A stretch of DNA of 7,975 nt from Muribaculaceae bacterium. GTDB taxonomy: Bacteria; Bacteroidota; Bacteroidia; Bacteroidales; Muribaculaceae. The DNA lies in assembly GCA_029059965.1 (NCBI GenBank), contig JAIDUY010000445.1:1-7975 (forward strand). The letters run 5' to 3'. The position numbers and the translations under genes were made by a program. This document shows positions 1 through 5,495 of the stretch, piece by piece. Position 1 is the stretch's first letter, and every line of letters begins with the position of its first letter. The notes under the pieces were generated by a model. The model was not told the origin of the DNA. It made no database searches and saw only the letters and a list, made by a program, of their open reading frames with translations.

Positions 1-2
1 AC

Positions 3-152
3 CACTCGCTGGCCATTACCTGCCACCGCTGTGGTGTCAACGTCTTCGACTACTTCTGCGACATCATCGACCGCTGCGCCGCATGGCCGCCGAACACACC
101 GATAGATAAATACCGAGACCTGCATCCTGACCGTTGGAAAACATCACAATAA
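3..152 (+). CDS. IS66-family transposase, C-terminal end (5' part outside window)
   Basis: This open frame enters from the left edge and ends at TAA 150-152, giving the last 49 residues of a protein. The tail contains a segment like FDYFCDIIDR, then PPNTPIDKYRDL, then HPDRWK. This matches the conserved C-terminal end of Bacteroidetes IS66 transposases, which usually read YFxDxLxR...LLPDRWK; here the first of the two leucines is kept and the second is replaced by histidine. The DDE catalytic core would lie to the left and cannot be seen, so it is unknown whether the gene is intact. A hairpin with a T tract follows directly after the stop. Family recognition rests on this short tail only. Confidence 0.75.
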   Translation, partial: HSLAITCHRCGVNVFDYFCDIIDRCAAWPPNTPIDKYRDLHPDRWKTSQ

Positions 153-153
153 T

Positions 154-184
154 AGCCGCCCAAAATCTGGACGGCTATCTTTTT
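154..184 (+). terminator. Hairpin terminator after the IS66 transposase
   Basis: AGCCG (154-158) pairs with CGGCT (172-176) and CCA (160-162) with TGG (168-170), with one C/A mismatch and a 5-nt loop. The hairpin is followed by ATCTTTTT, so it fits an intrinsic terminator for the plus-strand transposase. On the minus strand the mismatch becomes a G-U pair, but no T tract follows, so it would stop flippase read-through only weakly. Confidence 0.6.
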
Positions 185-234
185 ACTGCGTACCCGCTAT
201 CGCGGACGGTTGTACAAATATCTCAGCAAGGTAT

Positions 235-1719
235 TCAGGAACGCGAGCCCGAAAGGCCCTTCCGCAGGTAGCTGAACACATCTTTCTGCACCTGCGAGCC
301 GAACAATGCGTTGATGCCGAGGTAGACCGCAAGGGCTACCGCGGCTTCAGCCGTCATTATCAGCCACGGATTGACGAAAAGGCCGCCGGCGAGGTACATC
401 AGCGGTACGGTCAATGCCGTCAGGGCAAGGTAAGGCGCGAGGTCGCGCAGATGTGCCGCCGCACTCAGTCCTGTATTGCGCAGCATGACCCACACCGTCA
501 CCGCCCACGACACCGCCGAGGCCGCGAGCTGGGCCCACAGCATCACGGCAAGTCCCTGCACGGGATCATCGGATGTGGAGAGTGCCATGTAAGGGAATGT
601 CGCCACGAGGGCGCCGAGGGACAGTACGTCGCGGACTATCTCGAGGCGTACGATTGCGCCGCCATGTCCCGCGGCAAGCAGGAAGTTGGTCGACAGCGAT
701 GTCAGAACCACGCTTATGCCGCGCAGCAGCAGTATCTGGAACAGCAGTATCGACGGGTCCCATTTCGTGCCGAAGAGTCCGTGGAAAATCGGTTTTGCCG
801 CCACAGCAAGCCATATCATGGCAGGGAAGAGGACGTAGGCCGTGAAGCGGGTCATCTTCGAGCACAGACGGCGATAGCGTTCGGGGTCGTCCTGAACGGC
901 CGACAGCGCCGGCACAAAGCTCGAAGTGAGCGTCTGGCTCAGACTCGATATGCCCATCTTGCTCCACTTGTCGCTCTGCGTATAGTAACCGAGGGCGCCG
1001 AGTCCGACTCTGTTTCCGATGAAGAATGAATAGATATTCAGAAAGACGGTGTTGAGGAAGGAGGTCAGCATCATACGCGAGCCGAGGCCGAAGAATGAGC
1101 GCAGCGACGCCCACGAAAAGCGTCGGAGCGGCCTCCAGCGCGTCGTTGTCCACAGCACCACTGCCCGTATCGCGGCATTGGCGAGTGTCTGCCAGACAAT
1201 GGCCCACACTCCATGGCCCGCGACGGCAAGGACTATGCCCACCGCTCCGCCAAGGGCGATGCCGAGGGCGTTCGACAGCGCCACGCGTCGCACATCCATG
1301 GCTTTCATGAGCCTGTTTGTCTGCACGATGGTGGCGGCATTGAGGATGATGGACAGGAACAGCACGCGCGCCACGGGCACGAGTCTGTCGTCATGGCGGA
1401 ACCAGTCGGCTATCAGAGGAGCCGCCACAAAGAGGATGGCATACAGCACGACCGACAGAGCCATGTTGAACCACAGCACCGTGCTGTAGTCGAGCCTTGT
1501 GGGGCGCTGGCGCTGAAGCAGTGCGTAGGAAAAACCGCTGTCGACGAGCAGGGAGGCGAAAGCCTGGAACACGAGGGCGGCGCCGACAAGTCCGAAGTCG
1601 TCGGGCGAGAGCATCCGGGCCAGCACTATGCCGGTGACGGCATAGAGAACCTGTCCGGCAAGTCGGTCGACCAGGTTCCATTTCAGCGAGCCGGCGGTAC
1701 GGTGCTTCAGGCTTTTCAT
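235..1719 (-). CDS. WzxC-like polysaccharide/lipopolysaccharide flippase (MOP superfamily)
   Basis: The 494-residue protein is highly hydrophobic, with about a dozen or more predicted membrane segments. Its N-terminus carries the family signature of oligosaccharide flippases: a basic start, then LARMLSPDDFGLV (residues 33-45) and FASLLVDSGFSYALLQR (54-70). Proteins of this type, such as WzxC, move undecaprenyl-linked sugar repeat units from the cytoplasmic to the periplasmic side of the inner membrane. Length fits the usual 470-500 residues, so the gene looks complete. ATG is at 1719, 9 nt after the stop of the GIN-domain gene, which implies translation from the same transcript. No glycosyltransferases are nearby, so the sugar substrate cannot be inferred. 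No convincing terminator follows the stop; an IS66 end lies about 20 nt downstream. The long plus-strand open frame across it is a shadow. Confidence 0.85.
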   Translation of the reverse strand: MKSLKHRTAGSLKWNLVDRLAGQVLYAVTGIVLARMLSPDDFGLVGAALVFQAFASLLVDSGFSYALLQRQRPTRLDYSTVLWFNMALSVVLYAILFVAAPLIADWFRHDDRLVPVARVLFLSIILNAATIVQTNRLMKAMDVRRVALSNALGIALGGAVGIVLAVAGHGVWAIVWQTLANAAIRAVVLWTTTRWRPLRRFSWASLRSFFGLGSRMMLTSFLNTVFLNIYSFFIGNRVGLGALGYYTQSDKWSKMGISSLSQTLTSSFVPALSAVQDDPERYRRLCSKMTRFTAYVLFPAMIWLAVAAKPIFHGLFGTKWDPSILLFQILLLRGISVVLTSLSTNFLLAAGHGGAIVRLEIVRDVLSLGALVATFPYMALSTSDDPVQGLAVMLWAQLAASAVSWAVTVWVMLRNTGLSAAAHLRDLAPYLALTALTVPLMYLAGGLFVNPWLIMTAEAAVALAVYLGINALFGSQVQKDVFSYLRKGLSGSRS

Positions 1720-1728
1720 CCCGGGGCC

Positions 1729-2463
1729 TTATTCGGCGTTCTCTACCATTTCGGCGTTCTCTACCTTGACGCCTATGGAGCGGTTGACGATTTTATTGGG
1801 TTGAGTGTGCAGGCGTACCCTGCCCGAACCGACGCCGTAGACTGTCATCTTGGAGCCGACAAAGCAGTCCACCGGACCCGAGCCGAAGATGAACACTCCG
1901 GCTTCGTCTACTTCGAGGCGCGAGGCATCGAGTTTGCCTGTGCCTACATTGTGCAGCTTGGCCTTGCGTGCTTTGCCGTGGACTCTGATTGTGCCGCTTC
2001 CGGTGGCTATCGAGGCCTCGAGGTTCTCGGCTTCCACAGAATCGGCTTCGATGGCGCCGTTGCCCACCTGCTTGATTTTCAAGGTCTGCACCGGTTCGGT
2101 GACGGAGAGGACAAGTGTGGAGTCGCCGCTGTTGGTGGCCGAGCGCAGTGTCATTGAATAGACCCGCACCCGGGGCATTCCCTCGACGGGGTGCTCCCAT
2201 GCTGCTGTCTGTATGGTCAGATGGTCGCGGTTATTATTGAACATTATCTGCGAGGCTATTTCCGGAGGACAGGTGAATACGGCCCAGCCTGCCGAGTCGG
2301 GCAAAGCCTTGTATTCGACATTGACGCCGTCCACCACCGTCAGGTCCACGAAATTCTGAACCTGGAGGCTGTAGTCCGCCGTATCCTGAGACCGTAGGGC
2401 GGGAGTGCTTGTCGCAGCCACTACAGCTGTCAGGGCCATCGATAGATATTTCAATAGTTTCAT
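1729..2463 (-). CDS. GIN-domain (DUF2807) exported protein
   Basis: The 244-residue protein begins with a signal peptide: basic MKLLKY, a hydrophobic stretch to about residue 18, and probable cleavage near residues 22-26. The rest resembles the Bacteroidetes GIN domain (DUF2807, putative auto-transporter adhesin head), a beta-solenoid fold. Gly-rich turns recur about every 20 residues: GNG 134-136, GSG 155-157, GTG 174-176, GSG 194-196 and GSG 212-214. The molecular role of this family is unknown; a periplasmic or surface location is inferred. The start at 2463 lies 15 nt after the dus stop and the stop is 9 nt before the flippase start, so it is the middle gene of an apparent operon. The last 11 residues are a duplicated VENAE motif encoded by an 18-bp tandem repeat, an unusual tail for this domain. 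Confidence 0.8.
   Translation of the reverse strand: MKLLKYLSMALTAVVAATSTPALRSQDTADYSLQVQNFVDLTVVDGVNVEYKALPDSAGWAVFTCPPEIASQIMFNNNRDHLTIQTAAWEHPVEGMPRVRVYSMTLRSATNSGDSTLVLSVTEPVQTLKIKQVGNGAIEADSVEAENLEASIATGSGTIRVHGKARKAKLHNVGTGKLDASRLEVDEAGVFIFGSGPVDCFVGSKMTVYGVGSGRVRLHTQPNKIVNRSIGVKVENAEMVENAE
1732..1767 (-). repeat. 18-bp tandem duplication at the 3' end of the GIN-domain gene
   Basis: Two adjacent 18-bp units (1732-1749 and 1750-1767) match at 17 of 18 positions. In frame they encode VENAE-M-VENAE, the last 11 residues before the stop. Because the unit is a multiple of three, copy-number change would lengthen or shorten the acidic tail without frameshift. Confidence 0.85.
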
Positions 2464-2478
2464 TGCTTCTGACTTACA

Positions 2479-3504
2479 TTATGATTGATTTTCGGACCGG
2501 TCTTCGGGTTCGGCACACCCAAGGCCGAGAAGTATGTCGTTTTCAATATGGTCGAGTATGGCTTCGAGCGATTCGAGGGTTCCGGCGCGGAGCATTTCGA
2601 TGCGTGTGGGGCGGAAGGACGGAATCCCTTTGAACAGGGTCGACGCCGCAAGGTGCCGCCTGATATGGAGGATGCCGCGCGTTTCGTCGATGCGCTCGAT
2701 GCTTTCATGGATCTGTCGGCGGAGCATAGCCATCTTCTCGGCCACTGTCGGCTCTTCGGCCGTGCCGGTGTCGAGATAGCTGCGAATGGCGCGGAATATC
2801 CAGGGCGCGCCTATCGATGCACGTCCCACCATTACGCCGTCGACACCATAACGGTCGAAAGCCGCGGCGGCCTGCTCGGGGGTGCATATGTCACCGTTGC
2901 CTATCAGGGGGATGTTGAATCGGGGATTTTCCTTGATGCGGGCTATGGCTTCCCAGTCGGCTTCGCCCGTATACATCTGGCTGCGCGTACGTCCATGCAC
3001 GGTCAGGGCTGCTATGCCGCAGTCCTGCAGCTGTTCGGCGAGCTCGCCTATGATTTTGCTGTTGGCATCCCAGCCAAGGCGGGTCTTGACCGTCACCGGT
3101 AAGTCCACGGCGTCTACCACGGCGCGCGTAATGGCGAGCATACGCGGCACGTCGCGCAGAAGTCCCGCGCCGGCGCCCTTGCCTGCCACTTTCTTGACAG
3201 GACAACCGAAGTTTATGTCAAGGACATCGGGGCGTGCTTCGGCGACTATGCGTGCCGCCTCGGCCATCGCTTCGGGCTCGCGTCCATATATCTGTATGGC
3301 TGTAGGTCGTTCGCCCTCGGCTATGTGCAGCTTGCGCGTCGTCGACGCTATGGAGCGCACGAGCGCTTCGGAACTCACGAACTCGCTGTATGTCATGTCA
3401 GCACCCTGCTCGCGGCAGATAAGACGGAACGAGGCGTCCGTAACGTCTTCCATCGGAGCCAGCATCACCGGGCGTTTGCCTAAATCTATATTGGCGATTT
3501 TCAT
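2479..3504 (-). CDS. dusB: tRNA-dihydrouridine synthase (DusB/NifR3 type)
   Basis: The 341-residue protein is a full-length FMN-dependent Dus enzyme, which reduces specific uridines in tRNA to dihydrouridine using NADPH in the cytoplasm. Visible motifs in order: LAPMEDVTD (residues 15-23, FMN-binding strand), the family signature DINFGCPVKKV (96-106) with catalytic Cys101, VKTRLGW (139-145) with FMN-contacting Lys140, HGRTRSQMY (170-178), IGNGDI (201-206) and VMVGRASIG (224-232, phosphate binding). A C-terminal helical domain follows. DusB is chosen over other Dus classes from the overall motif wording, so the tRNA position modified is inferred. ATG at 3504 gives the normal start just before the TIM-barrel. 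It is the first gene of the minus-strand cluster, with a Bacteroidetes-type promoter about 30-60 nt upstream. Confidence 0.93.
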   Translation of the reverse strand: MKIANIDLGKRPVMLAPMEDVTDASFRLICREQGADMTYSEFVSSEALVRSIASTTRKLHIAEGERPTAIQIYGREPEAMAEAARIVAEARPDVLDINFGCPVKKVAGKGAGAGLLRDVPRMLAITRAVVDAVDLPVTVKTRLGWDANSKIIGELAEQLQDCGIAALTVHGRTRSQMYTGEADWEAIARIKENPRFNIPLIGNGDICTPEQAAAAFDRYGVDGVMVGRASIGAPWIFRAIRSYLDTGTAEEPTVAEKMAMLRRQIHESIERIDETRGILHIRRHLAASTLFKGIPSFRPTRIEMLRAGTLESLEAILDHIENDILLGLGCAEPEDRSENQS

Positions 3505-3530
3505 CGGCTGTGTTTTCGTATTTATCGGTG

Positions 3531-3564
3531 CAAATTTAGCAATTTCCGTGCGAACGGCAGCAAA
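3531..3564 (-). promoter_or_regulatory. Promoter for the dusB-GIN-flippase operon
   Basis: Reading the minus strand, TAAATTTG (3538-3531) is an exact match to the Bacteroidetes -7 box TAnnTTTG. A TTTG (3564-3561) lies 22 nt upstream as a candidate -33 element, slightly longer than the usual 19-21 nt. The dus ATG is 26 nt beyond the -7 box, leaving a short leader with no strong Shine-Dalgarno site. Confidence 0.55.
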
Positions 3565-3654
3565 TTCAGCTGACGTTCATGGCCTGCCGGGGCATTCATT
3601 GGCTTTTTTGGCCAACTTTTTCACCGTTTTCAGGGGTCCTTAAGTAAAGAATGA

Positions 3655-3691
3655 TTAGACTGTCGGGGACAAAAGACCATTATCAGTCTAA
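3655..3691. repeat. 8-bp perfect inverted repeat, possible operator or hairpin
   Basis: TTAGACTG (3655-3662) and CAGTCTAA (3684-3691) are exact reverse complements separated by 21 nt. No T tract follows on either strand, so it does not look like a terminator. It lies between the candidate small-RNA terminator and the dus promoter. Function is unknown. Confidence 0.4.
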
Positions 3692-3715
3692 AAATCAAGC
3701 CCTTCATATCAAAGC

Positions 3716-3748
3716 AAAAAAAAATTACTCGTCGTCTCGACGAATAAT
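3716..3748 (-). terminator. Strong intrinsic terminator, minus strand
   Basis: ATTA (3748-3745), a U-G pair, and a 6-bp TCGTCG/CGACGA stem close on a 3-nt loop. In minus-strand RNA this is a continuous 11-bp stem, followed at once by nine U (A tract 3716-3724 on the plus strand). On the plus strand the same position is a C/A mismatch and only CTTTT follows. The asymmetry indicates the terminated transcript comes from the minus strand. No protein gene on the minus strand ends here, so it probably ends a non-coding RNA or attenuates a leader. Confidence 0.7.
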
Positions 3749-3780
3749 CTTTTCACCTTAAATCTAATACCATGAAAAAC
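3716..3780 (-). ncRNA. Candidate small RNA or leader RNA
   Basis: A perfect minus-strand -7 box (3793-3786) would start transcription near 3780, and the strong terminator at 3748-3716 would end it, giving an RNA of about 65 nt. It would begin with a U-rich stretch and CATGGTATTAGATTTAAGG (3774-3756), then the terminator hairpin. No clear -33 TTG is seen at the right distance, which weakens the call. The alternative is a premature-termination leader of dusB, whose ATG lies about 210 nt downstream but which also has its own promoter. I could not match it to a named RNA family. Confidence 0.4.
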
Positions 3781-3857
3781 TGATGCAAAGTTATGCATTA
3801 TATGTTGTACAGCATAATTTCACAGCATAAAAATTCATGGTATTAACACAATTTAAG
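3757..3857. repeat. Long imperfect inverted repeat with a 12-bp perfect core
   Basis: TAATACCATGAA (3765-3776) and TTCATGGTATTA (3834-3845) are exact reverse complements around a 57-nt spacer. Just outside, CTTAAAT (3757-3763) pairs with ATTTAAG (3851-3857), offset by 1 versus 5 unpaired nt. Further out, TACTCGT (3726-3732) and ACGAGTA (3861-3867) are also complementary. It could fold as a long hairpin, bind a dimeric regulator or recombinase, or be a decayed palindromic element. Confidence 0.6.
3786..3793 (-). promoter_or_regulatory. Candidate minus-strand -7 box inside the inverted repeat
   Basis: On the minus strand the bases read TAACTTTG, an exact TAnnTTTG match. The box sits within the spacer of the 12-bp inverted repeat and points toward the terminator at 3748-3716. 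A matching -33 TTG at 19-22 nt is not evident, so the assignment is tentative. Confidence 0.4.
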
Positions 3858-3900
3858 AAAACGAGTATCCCGGACGACTTTCTTTTTTGTGTTGTTCCTA

Positions 3901-3932
3901 ATTGCGGGACTGACTTTTATTGGCTATTTTTG
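3901..3932 (+). promoter_or_regulatory. Promoter for the Fe-S protein / aldo-keto reductase operon
   Basis: TATTTTTG (3925-3932) is an exact Bacteroidetes -7 box. TTG (3902-3904) lies 20 nt upstream, the preferred spacing for the -33 element. Transcription would start near 3938, leaving a leader of under 20 nt before the ATG at 3957, with no Shine-Dalgarno site. All inverted repeats of the region lie upstream of this promoter, so they would act on DNA rather than in this mRNA. Confidence 0.6.
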
Positions 3933-3956
3933 CATTGAAAAGTCCATTTTTGAGAT

Positions 3957-5477
3957 ATGAAGAAGAAACAAAGAGGTGGCTCGTCTGTATTGAAACGTAT
4001 CCGGCAGGTGCTTGCCGTCATAGCCATCGTATTGATAATCTTACTGTTCGTCGACTTCTCCGGCACTTCAGCCCGCCTGTTCGGCTGGATGGCGCGCATA
4101 CAGCTGCTCCCGGCGCTCCTCGCGCTCAACTTTGTCGTTGTGGCGGCTATCGTGGCAGCAACGCTTCTGTTCGGACGCGTGTACTGCTCTGTCATCTGTC
4201 CGCTTGGCATTGCCCAGGATATTGTGGCTCGGCTTGGCCTCAAGGCTCACCGCAATCGCTACTTCCACTCCCCCGCGCGAAACGTCCTCCGCTACGGGTT
4301 TCTTGCCTTTATGGTGATTGCTCTTGTCGCAGGTTTCGGTTCGATTGCCGGACTGATAGCTCCATACAGCGCTTTCGGACGCATTGTCACGTCTTTCCTC
4401 TCGCCTGTGTGGGTGTGGGGCAACAATCTGCTTGCGGCGTGGTCGGAAAGTGCCGGCAACTATTGGTTCGCGCGTGTCGACGGGCCGAATCATCTGTGGA
4501 CGGTCATTGCGGTGGCTGCTGCGACTGCTATTATTATTGGTGTGCTCGCATGGCGGAACGGCCGCACATGGTGCAACACGGTATGCCCCGTGGGTACGGT
4601 GCTCGGCCTGCTGTCGCGCTTCTCGCTTTTCCGCCCGGTCATAGACACAAGCAAATGCAACGGCTGCGGCTCCTGTGCGCGCAACTGCAAGAGCGCATGC
4701 ATCGACCCCAAGAATCATACGGTAGACTGCTCACGCTGCGTGGCTTGCATGGACTGCATGTCTGTATGCACTAAGGGCGCAATCAGCTATACACGCCGTC
4801 GCAAGGCCAAAGAAGAAATCAAGGCCGCGGTGGCTCCTGAAACTGCCGACAAGGGTCGACGCAGTTTCCTGACAATAACGGCCACTATGGCCGGAGCTGC
4901 AGCCATGAGCGGCACGGAGAAAAGTGTCGATGGCGGCCTTGCCGTAATCGAGGACAAGCGCATTCCCGAGCGCGGCACCCGCATCGTGCCGCCGGGAGCC
5001 GTCGGTATCAGTCATCTGACGCAGCACTGCACTGCCTGCCAGCTGTGTGTGAGCGCATGCCCCAACGGCGTACTCCGCCCGTCGGACGACCTTGGCTCTC
5101 TTATGCAGCCTGAGGCATCCTACGAAAACGGTTTTTGCAGGCCGGAATGCACGCGCTGCTCCGACGTGTGCCCGACAGGGGCCATACTTCCGGTCTCGCG
5201 CGAAGAAAAATCGTCCATACAGATCGGACGCGCCGTATGGGTGCGCGAGAACTGCCTGCCGGCAAGCGAGGGCGTACATTGCGGCAACTGCGCGCGTCAT
5301 TGCCCCGTCGGCGCCATAAGCATGATTCGGCCCGCCACGGGCGGCAGACGCCGTCTGCGCATTCCGTCGGTCGACACGGAGCGCTGCATCGGCTGCGGTT
5401 CGTGCGAGTATCACTGCCCTGCCCGCCCGTTCAGCGCCATATATGTCGAAGGCAACCGCCGTCACCGCATTATTTAG
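3957..5477 (+). CDS. NapH-like polytopic membrane Fe-S protein fused to a NapG-like multi-[4Fe-4S] domain
   Basis: The 506-residue protein probably carries electrons from the quinol pool or cytoplasm across the inner membrane. Residues 1-210 form a NapH/CcoG/NosR-type membrane domain: hydrophobic segments near 16-34, 50-73, 110-134 and 180-199, plus two CxxxCP motifs (Cys77/Cys81 and Cys206/Cys210). Two ferredoxin motifs follow: Cys234/237/240/244 and Cys261/264/267/271. Residues 299-319 are twin-arginine-like (GRRSFL, then a mildly hydrophobic Ala-rich stretch). After this come four more cysteine clusters: 358/361/364/368, 394/398/401/405, 433/442/445/449 and 477/480/483/487, resembling the periplasmic ferredoxin NapG. 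NapH and NapG are normally separate proteins, so this looks like a fusion with the second half exported. It is the first gene of an operon, 18 nt before the reductase gene. Membrane Fe-S electron transfer is well supported; topology and partner are inferred. Confidence 0.85.
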   Translation: MKKKQRGGSSVLKRIRQVLAVIAIVLIILLFVDFSGTSARLFGWMARIQLLPALLALNFVVVAAIVAATLLFGRVYCSVICPLGIAQDIVARLGLKAHRNRYFHSPARNVLRYGFLAFMVIALVAGFGSIAGLIAPYSAFGRIVTSFLSPVWVWGNNLLAAWSESAGNYWFARVDGPNHLWTVIAVAAATAIIIGVLAWRNGRTWCNTVCPVGTVLGLLSRFSLFRPVIDTSKCNGCGSCARNCKSACIDPKNHTVDCSRCVACMDCMSVCTKGAISYTRRRKAKEEIKAAVAPETADKGRRSFLTITATMAGAAAMSGTEKSVDGGLAVIEDKRIPERGTRIVPPGAVGISHLTQHCTACQLCVSACPNGVLRPSDDLGSLMQPEASYENGFCRPECTRCSDVCPTGAILPVSREEKSSIQIGRAVWVRENCLPASEGVHCGNCARHCPVGAISMIRPATGGRRRLRIPSVDTERCIGCGSCEYHCPARPFSAIYVEGNRRHRII

Positions 5478-5495
5478 CTCCAAAGCCTGACAAAA

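Larger units (their letters stand above)
1..215 (+). mobile_element. Right end of an IS66-family insertion element
   Basis: The transposase tail is followed by about 60 nt of non-coding sequence and then, about 20 nt later, by the stop codon of an unrelated minus-strand flippase gene. The element must therefore end between 152 and about 234. I place the tip at 215, after a GC-rich stretch ending GGTTGTAC, because an outward terminal repeat beginning GTAC would fit the GT-start of IS66 ends. This is inference: the left terminal repeat and the 8-bp target duplication expected of the family lie outside the window. A short CCGC/GCGG inverted pair (194-205) lies inside the presumed end. Confidence 0.5.
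3505..3956. other. 452-bp divergent intergenic region
   Basis: No convincing protein gene is present between the divergent dus and Fe-S protein genes. The stretch is much more AT-rich than its flanks. It holds the dus promoter (3531-3564), an 8-bp inverted repeat (3655-3691), a minus-strand intrinsic terminator (3716-3748) and a 12-bp inverted repeat with outer blocks (3726-3867). It also holds a minus-strand -7 box (3786-3793) and the promoter of the rightward operon (3901-3932). Confidence 0.7.

Noticed and set aside
1213..2157. 314-codon open frame on the plus strand
   Set aside because: It runs antisense across the start of the flippase and most of the GIN-domain gene, both clearly real by motif. 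Its residues show no domain, and it is what GC-rich codon bias yields in the opposite frame.
2485..3102. 205-codon plus-strand open frame
   Set aside because: It is antisense to dusB, whose catalytic and FMN motifs are intact on the minus strand; the plus-strand product has no recognisable domain.
3599..3621. TTGGC/GCCAA hairpin followed by CTTTTT on the plus strand
   Set aside because: The stem is only 5 bp with a 7-nt T-rich loop and no plus-strand gene ends nearby, so chance is the better explanation.
3630..3707. 25-residue minus-strand small ORF starting MKGLIF
   Set aside because: It lies after the candidate small-RNA terminator, has no ribosome site, and overlaps the inverted repeat at 3655-3691. 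Length and context give no support.
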